This document shows positions 1 to 5,030 of a stretch of 5,030 bases of DNA, in pieces. The first letter of the stretch is position 1. Each line of letters starts with the position of its first letter. Origin of the DNA: JBHENN01 sp046262015 (lineage in GTDB: Bacteria > Actinomycetota > CADDZG01 > WHSQ01); the NCBI GenBank assembly GCA_046262015.1, contig JBHENN010000046.1, forward strand, positions 1 to 5,030, in the 5' to 3' direction. The translations under genes and the position numbers were made by a program. Below the pieces are notes generated by a model. That model was not told where the DNA came from and made no database searches. It saw only the letters and a program-made list of their open reading frames with translations.

Positions 1-1150
1 TTACCGAGGTCCGGACAATCGGGAGTACTCGAAGACGTTCGCCCGCAGGATCGACGCTGAGCGCTTCCTAGCGAACGCAGAGAGCCGACGGAACGCTGGC
101 GAGTGGATCGACCCACAACTCGGCCGCATGACGTTCGGGGCGTGGGTAGAGCGTTGGAACGGAACCATCGCTCATCTCAAGCCGAAAACACGTCAGGGCT
201 ACGAGAGCCTTCTTAAGTGCTACATCCTGCCGCCGTTCGCTGAGATCCCTTTAGCGAAGATCCAGCCGGTCGACGTGCGCTACTGGGTGACCGCCATGAT
301 CGAACACGGTCTCAGCCCCTCACGCGTGCGCCAGGCGTACCTGCTGTTCTCGTCGATCATGAAAGCCGCGGTCGAGTCCGAGTACATCGGCCGGTCTCCG
401 TGCGTGGGCGTGAAGCTCCCTCGAGCTCAGAGCCGCGAGATGAAGTACCTGACCGCCGAGCAGGTCGAGGCCGTCGCCGAATCCGCTGGTGAGTTCTCGT
501 TGCTCGTGTACGTGTTGGCCTACACCGGCATCCGCTGGGGTGAAGCAGCTGCGCTCCGGCGTGGTCGCTGCGATCTGCTCCGGCGCCGGCTGCACATCGT
601 CGAGTCCATGGCGGAGGTCGGGGGCGTCCGATATTTCGGACCGACGAAGACCTACCAGGAACGGCAAGTCGGACTCCCGGGCTTCCTGGCCAAGATGCTG
701 GCCGAACACCTGGGGTCGATCCCCGCCGACCCGGAAGCACTCGTGTTCACCTCGCCCGAGGGCCAACCTTTGAGTGGGCCCAATTTCCGCAATCGGGTGT
801 GGCTGCCTGCGCTGCGTGAGACGGGTTTGAAGGGCGTCAGGCCCCACGACCTGCGCCACACGTGTGCATCACTGCTGATCGCCAACGGGACGCACCCCAA
901 AGCCATCCAGGCTCACCTCGGACATTCGTCGATCACAGTGACACTCGACCGCTACGGACATCTGTTCCCGGATGCCCTCGATGACGTCGCTCGCGGCCTG
1001 GAGGCGGTTCGCGCCGCGGCCAATCCGCGGCCTGAGACGGATGGAACGGTTATCGGGTTGACCGAGATGAAAGTGAAACGTGCCGCTGACCAGCACATCA
1101 CTCAGCAGGGCGCGAACGGAATCGAACCCCCGACCGTCGGTTTTGGAGCC
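1..1150. mobile_element. Terminal part of an integrated element (prophage or integrative plasmid) ending at a tRNA-like att site
   Basis: This is inferred from an intact-looking integrase gene reading toward a tRNA 3'-half-like segment, beyond which the sequence switches to an ordinary metabolic gene with higher GC. Integrase next to the attachment site is the standard layout of actinobacterial integrative elements and prophages. Excisionase, replication or structural genes are not in view because the window begins inside the integrase gene. The right boundary is taken as the anticodon-loop end of the tRNA-like segment. The other end of the element cannot be seen. Confidence 0.5.
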
Positions 1151-1624
1151 TCCCCGTCAGAGACCGAGGGTCTTGGCGATTATGTACTTCTGTATCTCCG
1201 AGGTGCCTTCCACCAACGGGAAGAGCCGTACCAATCGGTAGATCCGCTCCAGCGGCAGCTCGCGCATCCACCCCATGCCGCCGTGCACCTGGATCATCCG
1301 GTCGACCACGCGGTTGACCATCTCCGACGAGTAGTACTTGACGATGGACGACTCCTGGATCACGGGGTCGCCGTTGTCGTACTTCCACGCACACTCGTAG
1401 GTCATCAGCTTGGAGGCTTTTATCTCGACCAGCGACTCGACGATGTGTCCCTGCACGTACTGGTTCTTGCCGATCGGCCGGTCGAACGCCACGCGCGTCT
1501 TGGCATGCTCGATACCAAGAGCGAGGCAATAGTCAGCGATCCCGTTGCACATCGCGCCGATGGAGAGGCGGCCCATGGCGAGGAACTGCATCGCCGCGTA
1601 GAACCCCATGCCGACCTTCTCTGA
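2..1624 (+). CDS. Phage-type tyrosine site-specific recombinase (integrase), 5' partial, with abnormal C-terminal read-through
   Basis: Tyrosine recombinase that would integrate or excise a mobile element by strand exchange through a covalent 3'-phosphotyrosine. The frame is open from the left edge: 42 codons precede the first ATG (128) and encode a typical Arm-type DNA-binding segment (SKTFARRIDAERFL), so the true start lies outside the window. Numbering from base 2: Arm-binding end about 1-40, SAM-like core-binding domain about 43-140, catalytic domain about 145-345. All catalytic residues are visible: Arg178 (TGIRWGE), Lys216 (PTKT), His282 and Arg285 (HDLRH), His308 (LGHSS) and the nucleophile Tyr318 (DRYGHLF). 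Family members usually end some 30-70 residues after the Tyr; here 222 follow. Residues about 369-383 are the translation of a tRNA-like attachment segment, and the rest is antisense to the acyl-CoA dehydrogenase, so the tail is probably not native. Third positions are less GC-rich than in the genes to the right, which fits acquisition. Family call is firm; the 3' end as a functional terminus is doubtful. Confidence 0.92.
   Translation, partial: YRGPDNREYSKTFARRIDAERFLANAESRRNAGEWIDPQLGRMTFGAWVERWNGTIAHLKPKTRQGYESLLKCYILPPFAEIPLAKIQPVDVRYWVTAMIEHGLSPSRVRQAYLLFSSIMKAAVESEYIGRSPCVGVKLPRAQSREMKYLTAEQVEAVAESAGEFSLLVYVLAYTGIRWGEAAALRRGRCDLLRRRLHIVESMAEVGGVRYFGPTKTYQERQVGLPGFLAKMLAEHLGSIPADPEALVFTSPEGQPLSGPNFRNRVWLPALRETGLKGVRPHDLRHTCASLLIANGTHPKAIQAHLGHSSITVTLDRYGHLFPDALDDVARGLEAVRAAANPRPETDGTVIGLTEMKVKRAADQHITQQGANGIEPPTVGFGASPSETEGLGDYVLLYLRGAFHQREEPYQSVDPLQRQLAHPPHAAVHLDHPVDHAVDHLRRVVLDDGRLLDHGVAVVVLPRTLVGHQLGGFYLDQRLDDVSLHVLVLADRPVERHARLGMLDTKSEAIVSDPVAHRADGEAAHGEELHRRVEPHADLL
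1106..1148 (-). other. tRNA 3'-half-like fragment (closest to tRNA-Trp), putative att core
   Basis: Read on the - strand, the segment starts with CTCCAAA, an anticodon loop with CCA at 1144-1146. It continues with stem half ACCGA (1137-1141), a five-base variable region and GGGGG, followed by a T-loop TTCGATT (1120-1126), CCGTT and an acceptor-like CGCGCCC. The 11-base CTCCAAAACCG string is what I recall as typical of actinobacterial tRNA-Trp. The preceding bases do not supply the 5' anticodon stem, D-arm or acceptor strand, so this is not a tRNA gene. The T-stem pairs only partly (one G-G mismatch and two G-T pairs) and no CCA follows, so the copy is degenerate. A fragment starting at the anticodon loop beside an integrase is the expected shape of an attachment core. 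On the + strand it gives the in-frame peptide NGIEPPT inside the integrase frame. Confidence 0.6.
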
Positions 1625-2320
1625 CCCCCCCAGGACCTGCTCTTGGGGGACCCGGCAGTCTTCGAAGATCAGCTCGTACTGGCCCTCGCCCTCGACCATG
1701 CCTCGCTGGGCGCGCCCGACGGTGAACCCGGGCGTGCCCGCCTCGACGATGAACGCGGTGATCCCTCCCTGGGCTTTCTTACTCCGGTCGTTGGCAGCGA
1801 AGACGAGCGCGAAGTCGGCGTGCTTGCCGTTCGTGATGAAGTGCTTGGTGCCGTTGAGCACCCACTCGTCCCCCGCGCGGGTCGCGCTGGTGCGGATGCT
1901 CTGAGCGTCCGAGCCGGCGTCCGGCTCGGTCAGCGCGAAGCACATCGACTTCTCGGCGGTGATGAGAGGCGCGAGGTACCTCTTCTTCTGCTCGTCGGTT
2001 CCTGAGAGCAGCACGCCGGTCGGGCCCTCCGGGCCATAGAGGGCGAAGGCTCCCAGGCGGCTCCCGGCGCGCGCTCCCGCCTCGCGCAGCAACACCATCC
2101 CGAGCTGGGGGAGCCCGCTGCCGCCGAGGTCCTCGGGGAAGTCGGCGGCGTAGAAGCCCAGCTCCGCGGACCGCCGCCGTACGCGGTCCCGAAGCTCCAC
2201 GGGCACGTCGTCGACCTCGGGGTCGAGCTCGGTCTCCTCGAGCGGCCGCAGCTCCCGGTCGATGAACTGGGTGAGGTTCCTCTGCAGCTCGAGATACTCG
2301 GGCGGGATGGCGAGATCCAC
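1157..2320 (-). CDS. Acyl-CoA dehydrogenase (FAD-dependent)
   Basis: Complete 387-residue cytoplasmic flavoprotein, the usual length for the family, which oxidises an acyl-CoA to the 2,3-enoyl-CoA and passes electrons to electron-transfer flavoprotein. An N-terminal helical domain occupies about 1-120, a beta domain with signature 1 (FALTEPDAGSD, 128-138) about 125-235, and a C-terminal helical domain about 240-387. FAD-contact motif FDRPIGKNQ lies at 279-287 and signature 2 (QVHGGMG) at 344-350. The catalytic base is Glu371 in EGTSEIQ, as in short- and medium-chain enzymes. The usual Arg-Asp after signature 2 reads Arg362-Leu363 (IYRLVRLF), a departure from the pattern. The start is GTG (2318-2320), preceded on the - strand by AGGAAAGG about 10 bases upstream, which supports the choice. 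The gene is divergent from the sigma gene and convergent with the integrase; its stop is 8 bases from the tRNA-like segment. Substrate chain length or pathway cannot be told from sequence, and no beta-oxidation partner is in view. Confidence 0.96.
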   Translation of the reverse strand: MDLAIPPEYLELQRNLTQFIDRELRPLEETELDPEVDDVPVELRDRVRRRSAELGFYAADFPEDLGGSGLPQLGMVLLREAGARAGSRLGAFALYGPEGPTGVLLSGTDEQKKRYLAPLITAEKSMCFALTEPDAGSDAQSIRTSATRAGDEWVLNGTKHFITNGKHADFALVFAANDRSKKAQGGITAFIVEAGTPGFTVGRAQRGMVEGEGQYELIFEDCRVPQEQVLGGSEKVGMGFYAAMQFLAMGRLSIGAMCNGIADYCLALGIEHAKTRVAFDRPIGKNQYVQGHIVESLVEIKASKLMTYECAWKYDNGDPVIQESSIVKYYSSEMVNRVVDRMIQVHGGMGWMRELPLERIYRLVRLFPLVEGTSEIQKYIIAKTLGL

Positions 2321-2435
2321 CGCTACCTGGCCTTTCCTGTTCGGCTGCGTGCAACGATAAGCCGGAACGGTTCGAAAAGAGGGTCCTGGGCAACCTCTCG
2401 CCGGTGTGCGTCGTCTCCTCCTTCAGGGGTGATCG
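2321..2435. promoter_or_regulatory. Divergent intergenic region with ECF-type promoter candidates
   Basis: These 115 bases separate the - strand dehydrogenase from the + strand sigma gene and must hold both promoters unless transcripts enter from further away. Two loose ECF-type candidates point toward the sigma gene. GCAAC (2391-2395), 16 bases, then CGTC (2412-2415) would give a very short leader. GGAAC (2365-2369), 14 bases, then GTC (2384-2386) has a perfect -35 but a short spacer. GGAAC overlaps a small palindrome, GAACGGTTC (2366-2374), and an adjoining TTCGAA (2372-2377), which could be an operator. No convincing sigma-70 type box was found for the dehydrogenase direction. Self-activation by the ECF sigma factor is common in the family but is only inference here. 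Confidence 0.3.
2331..2338 (-). promoter_or_regulatory. Ribosome binding site of the acyl-CoA dehydrogenase
   Basis: On the - strand the purine run AGGAAAGG lies about 10 bases before the GTG start of the dehydrogenase. It is the best Shine-Dalgarno-like match near this end of the frame, and it decides for the GTG at 2320. Confidence 0.55.
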
Positions 2436-3011
2436 ATGGCCGCGGGAGCGAGCGTGATCCTGAAAGGCGATATGGGGTTGTTGGAGCGCTCGGAGGTAGA
2501 GCGCGACCGCGAGGTCGCGGCCTTGTTCGACCGCAACTACGCCCCGATGTGCCGCCTGGCCTACGTGATCCTGGGGGACTCTCAGCAGGCCGAGGAGATC
2601 GTGATGGACGCCACGCTCAAGATGCTTACCGGCTGGCGCCGGATCCGTGACGTCGACAACGTCGACGCCTATCTCCGGCGCGCCGTGGTGAACATGTGCC
2701 GCTCCAAGATCAGGCGCAAGACGATCGAGAGCCGGGTGAACGCCGTGACCCATCGCCGCGACGAACGGCGGGCGCCCGACTGGGATCCCGAGCGGCACGA
2801 GACGGGGCGCGAGGTCTGGAACGCCGTCATCAGGCTCCCCGAGCGCCAGCGCGCCGCGGTCGTGCTCCGCTACTTCGAGGATCTTCCCGAGGCTCAGATC
2901 GCCGACATCCTCGACTGCTCGGTGGGGACCGTGAAGTCGCAGCTCTCGAAGGCTCGCGCCAAGCTCGAGAAGGACCTCGGCCCGACGCTCCAAGGGGCGC
3001 GCGATGCGTGA
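2436..3011 (+). CDS. ECF RNA polymerase sigma factor, SigE-like family (sigma-70 regions 2 and 4)
   Basis: A 191-residue group 4 (extracytoplasmic function) sigma factor that directs RNA polymerase to its own promoter set. Region 2 spans about 29-98: FDRNYAPMCRLAYVILGD (31-48) is the core-binding part, followed by the acidic QQAEEIVMDA (50-59) and the basic DNA-melting and -10 recognition helix AYLRRAVVNMCRSKIRRK (78-95). A charged linker spans about 99-125. Region 4 is about 126-178, with LPERQRAAVVLRYFEDL (134-150) and the -35 binding helix-turn-helix AQIADILDCSVGTVKSQL (153-170). There is no region 1.1 or 3 and no C-terminal extension. The ATG at 2436 follows AGGGG with a 6-base gap; an in-frame ATG at 2472 preceded by AAAGG would remove 12 residues and is an alternative. 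The next gene starts at 3004 inside this one, which points to a co-transcribed, translationally coupled partner. The ECF call is firm; the SigE-like subfamily is by overall resemblance. Confidence 0.95.
   Translation: MAAGASVILKGDMGLLERSEVERDREVAALFDRNYAPMCRLAYVILGDSQQAEEIVMDATLKMLTGWRRIRDVDNVDAYLRRAVVNMCRSKIRRKTIESRVNAVTHRRDERRAPDWDPERHETGREVWNAVIRLPERQRAAVVLRYFEDLPEAQIADILDCSVGTVKSQLSKARAKLEKDLGPTLQGARDA
2992..2997 (+). promoter_or_regulatory. Ribosome binding site for the propeller membrane protein
   Basis: AAGGGG lies 6 bases before the ATG at 3004, inside the last codons of the sigma gene. It fixes the start of the downstream gene at the overlapping ATG and suggests coupled translation of the two proteins. 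Confidence 0.6.
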
Positions 3012-5030
3012 CCTCGAGAAGCTGCTCGGCTCCGCCCTCAAGAGCGTCGGCGAGGCCTATCGACCCGAGGACGTCTACGCCGCCCGCCAGGAGTTCCTTG
3101 CTCGCCGGCGCCGGAGGGCGATCGGCTTGTGGGCCGCCGGGGGGGCGCTCGCGAGCGCGACGGCGGTGGTCGCCGTCCTCTTGTTCGCGCCGCCGGCCCC
3201 CGTGAAGGACCACGACCGGGCCCGCCTGGGGACCCCGCCGGCCCAGTGGGACGCCGAGGTCAGCCGCATCCCGATCGGGGACGGGCCGCTGGGCGTGACC
3301 TTCTACGACGGCTACGTCTACGTGGTCAACAGCCGGGAGGGCACGGTCGCTCAGGTCGATCCCGTCGCCGGCGAGGTGGTGGACTCCGTCGTGATCGGCG
3401 GCGAGCCCGACGACATCGCCGCGGGTCCCGAGGGGATCTGGGTGACCGATCCGCCGAGCGGCACCGTGCGCCTCGTCGAGTTCGACGGCTCCGGCGGGCG
3501 CGCCGGCGAGCCGGTCGAGGTGACCGAGCCCGATACGCACGTGGACCTCGCGCTGGGATGGTTCGGCTCGGTCTGGGTGGCCGCAGCCGACCAGGAGGTG
3601 ACGCGGATCGATCCCGAGAGCAGCAGCCGGGTGCCGCTTCCCGAGGCGTTGCAGGCCGAGACCTTCTATCCGACGGATGTGGCCGCGGACCCCGAGCTCG
3701 GTCTCGTGCTGTACGACAGCCGGTCCGGCCGGGTGCAGCTGCTGGGACCGGAGCCCGACGCGGGGTCCACCGGCGCGGTCGCGATCCTCCAGGGCGGCAA
3801 CGACTACGGCGACATCGCGGCGGGACGAGGTGAGGCGTGGGCGGTCGAGGGCAACGACGGGGAGCTCTTCCGCATCGCCGCCCAGAGCCTCGGGACCCCT
3901 CTGAAGCAGGGTCTCTCTCCGGTGGAACGGATCCCGGCCGGCTTCTCGGGACTGGCCGTGGGCGACGACGGGCTGTGGGTGCTGTCGGGCAAGAGGGACC
4001 GGCCGGGCGCGCTCACCAAGGTCGACTCCGCCACGCGCCGGACCGTGGGCGAGTCGCTGGAGCTGCCGGAGGCGTGCTACGACATCGCCTACGGCGGCGG
4101 CTCCGTGTGGGTCACGAGCTATTCCACCGACGAGCTGCTTCGCTTCGACCTCGGCGGCGGCGCCGCGCCGACCCCGGCTCCCGAGCACGAGGCCGAGCTG
4201 GTGTTCGTCTACAGCGCCGGCGGCGACCTCCGTGCCCAGTACTCCGACGGCAGCGTCGGGACTCTCGTCGCCACCGGAGCCGACGAGCATCACCCGACGC
4301 TGTCGCCGGCCGGGGACGAGATCGTCTACCAGCGCGGCAACGGTCCGCGCTCCGAGCTGTATTCGTACGACCTGCGGACCGAAGACTCGAGCCCTCTCGG
4401 CCCCGGGCAGTGGCCCGCGTTCGCACCTACCGGCGACCTTGCGTGGGCCTCTCCGGCGAACGGGGCCCTGAGCCCGCCGGTGATCTACGTCGGCCGGCGG
4501 CCGCACGACGCGGCGAGCGCGCGTGACACGTTCGGCAACGTCGCGGCGCAGTTCCCGTCGGACGACCTCGACGACGTCGGCGCGCCGTGGACCGTGGCCA
4601 ACCTCTCCTGGGACGTTAGTGGAGACACCCTCTTCTTCAACGGGGGGTGGGAGGGGTACCGCCTCTTCGGCGCGGACATCCTTGTGGACCGTGGCTACCG
4701 CGGGACGTATCCCCTTCCGATGGGCGGACCCGAGGAGCAGGCTGGTTACACGTTCGTGGCACCGGCGTCGCGCGCCCCGGGAGACACGAGCGTGCTGGCG
4801 GGCCGGGGACGTGAGACCGAGGGCGATCCGTTCGACGCGATCGAGATCGGCCGGGTGGTCGCTCGCGAGGACGGCACGCATTACCAGCCCGTCGTGCCGG
4901 TCGACGCCGATCTGTCGCTGTTCGAGGCGTCGCTCGCGGTCGCCGGGAACCTCGAGGTCACCTCCGAGGGAGCGTCACGCCGCTGGGTCCAGGGCACGCG
5001 CCCGGCCTGGCTCGTAGCGGCTGCCGACCG
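3004..5030 (+). CDS. Single-pass membrane protein with extracytoplasmic beta-propellers, putative anti-sigma or sensor partner (3' partial)
   Basis: The frame is open from ATG 3004 to the window edge, 675 codons with no stop. Residues 1-38 are a short cytoplasmic segment ending in five arginines (34-38). Residues 39-62 form one membrane helix (AIGLWAAGGALASATAVVAV onward), giving an N-in topology. A Pro-rich linker (63-80) leads to seven repeats of 40-46 residues (about 94-386) with the pattern D-(I/V/L)-A-x-G-x-x-x-(V/L)-W-V and a closing R-(I/F)-D, typical of YncE/Vgb-like seven-bladed propellers. After a Gly/Ala/Pro linker (384-396) comes a second region with TolB/PD40-like strands such as HHPTLSPAGDEIVYQ (429-443) and LSWDVSGDTLFF (534-545). 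The gene overlaps the sigma gene by 8 bases, so the short cytoplasmic tail is the likely contact with the sigma factor and the propellers the sensing part; this is inferred from context. No HxxxCxxC zinc motif is present, and no enzymatic motif was seen. A surface-binding protein of the sigma regulon is the alternative. Confidence 0.9.
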   Translation, partial: MRDLEKLLGSALKSVGEAYRPEDVYAARQEFLARRRRRAIGLWAAGGALASATAVVAVLLFAPPAPVKDHDRARLGTPPAQWDAEVSRIPIGDGPLGVTFYDGYVYVVNSREGTVAQVDPVAGEVVDSVVIGGEPDDIAAGPEGIWVTDPPSGTVRLVEFDGSGGRAGEPVEVTEPDTHVDLALGWFGSVWVAAADQEVTRIDPESSSRVPLPEALQAETFYPTDVAADPELGLVLYDSRSGRVQLLGPEPDAGSTGAVAILQGGNDYGDIAAGRGEAWAVEGNDGELFRIAAQSLGTPLKQGLSPVERIPAGFSGLAVGDDGLWVLSGKRDRPGALTKVDSATRRTVGESLELPEACYDIAYGGGSVWVTSYSTDELLRFDLGGGAAPTPAPEHEAELVFVYSAGGDLRAQYSDGSVGTLVATGADEHHPTLSPAGDEIVYQRGNGPRSELYSYDLRTEDSSPLGPGQWPAFAPTGDLAWASPANGALSPPVIYVGRRPHDAASARDTFGNVAAQFPSDDLDDVGAPWTVANLSWDVSGDTLFFNGGWEGYRLFGADILVDRGYRGTYPLPMGGPEEQAGYTFVAPASRAPGDTSVLAGRGRETEGDPFDAIEIGRVVAREDGTHYQPVVPVDADLSLFEASLAVAGNLEVTSEGASRRWVQGTRPAWLVAAAD
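3283..4161 (+). repeat. Seven-fold propeller blade repeat inside the membrane protein
   Basis: Protein-level repeats begin near residues 94, 134, 179, 222, 267, 313 and 358, spaced 40, 45, 43, 45, 46 and 45. Aligned cores include LGVTFYDGYVYVV, DDIAAGPEGIWVT, VDLALGWFGSVWVAA, TDVAADPELGLVL, GDIAAGRGEAWAV, SGLAVGDDGLWVL and YDIAYGGGSVWVT. Each is followed about 10 residues later by a strand such as VAQVDP, VTRIDP, LTKVDS or LLRFDL. Seven copies is the number that closes a standard seven-bladed propeller. The repeats are divergent in DNA sequence, so this is an old fold rather than a recent tandem duplication. Confidence 0.75.

Noticed and set aside
1131..1144. Rho-independent terminator after the integrase (CCGA-CCG-TCGG then TTTT)
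   Set aside because: The stem is only 4 base pairs with a 3-base loop, and it is explained by the tRNA-like anticodon stem and variable region.
1106..1190. A complete tRNA gene on the - strand
   Set aside because: The 5' acceptor strand, D-arm and 5' anticodon stem are absent; the sequence upstream of the loop is the dehydrogenase coding end.
128..1624. Integrase starting at ATG 128
   Set aside because: The 42 upstream codons in the same frame encode a typical integrase N-terminal DNA-binding segment, so the gene starts left of the window.
1779..3041. 420-codon - strand frame spanning the dehydrogenase start and the sigma gene
   Set aside because: It crosses two genes with firm family motifs and has low-complexity composition, so it is a shadow frame.
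3129..3833. + strand frame inside the propeller gene
   Set aside because: It is an Arg/Gly-rich alternative frame of the propeller gene with no motif and no independent ribosome binding site.
2830..4881. Very long open frame on the - strand opposite the sigma and propeller genes
   Set aside because: It is rich in Arg, Gly, His and Ala without domain patterns, and mirrors the high-GC third positions of the + strand genes, which carry clear protein motifs.
1..5030. CRISPR arrays, direct DNA repeats, rRNA, riboswitches or insertion sequences
   Set aside because: None was seen by eye; the only repeats recognised are protein-level propeller blades.

Overview
The window looks like a chromosomal stretch of a high-GC Gram-positive bacterium, probably an actinomycetote. 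The reasons are strong G/C bias at third codon positions, GTG and ATG starts, an actinobacterial-type phage integrase, a SigE-like ECF sigma factor, and a membrane partner gene overlapping the sigma gene. No species or genus can be named from the sequence alone.

Left part (1 to about 1150): the end of a mobile element. A tyrosine recombinase (integrase) gene enters from the left edge on the + strand and keeps all its catalytic residues. Near its 3' end it runs into a segment that, on the - strand, reads like the 3' half of a tRNA from the anticodon loop onward (best match tRNA-Trp, anticodon CCA). This is the usual kind of attachment site for such integrases. No tRNA 5' half lies next to it, so the junction is not a textbook attL or attR at an intact tRNA gene. 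The integrase frame stays open past this segment for about 157 more codons, antisense to the next gene.

Middle part (1157 to 2320, - strand): a complete acyl-CoA dehydrogenase with both family signatures and the catalytic glutamate. Its stop codon lies only a few bases from the tRNA-like segment, and it converges on the integrase gene.

Right part (2436 to 5030, + strand): a two-gene unit transcribed divergently from the dehydrogenase. It holds an ECF RNA polymerase sigma factor of the SigE-like type and, overlapping it by 8 bases, a long single-pass membrane protein that runs off the window. That protein has a short basic cytoplasmic N-terminus, one membrane helix, an extracytoplasmic seven-repeat beta-propeller and a second propeller-like region. 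The arrangement suggests a sigma factor with a membrane sensor or anti-sigma partner, although no zinc-binding anti-sigma motif is present. The 115-base gap between dehydrogenase and sigma gene must hold promoters for both directions, and it contains weak ECF-type promoter candidates.
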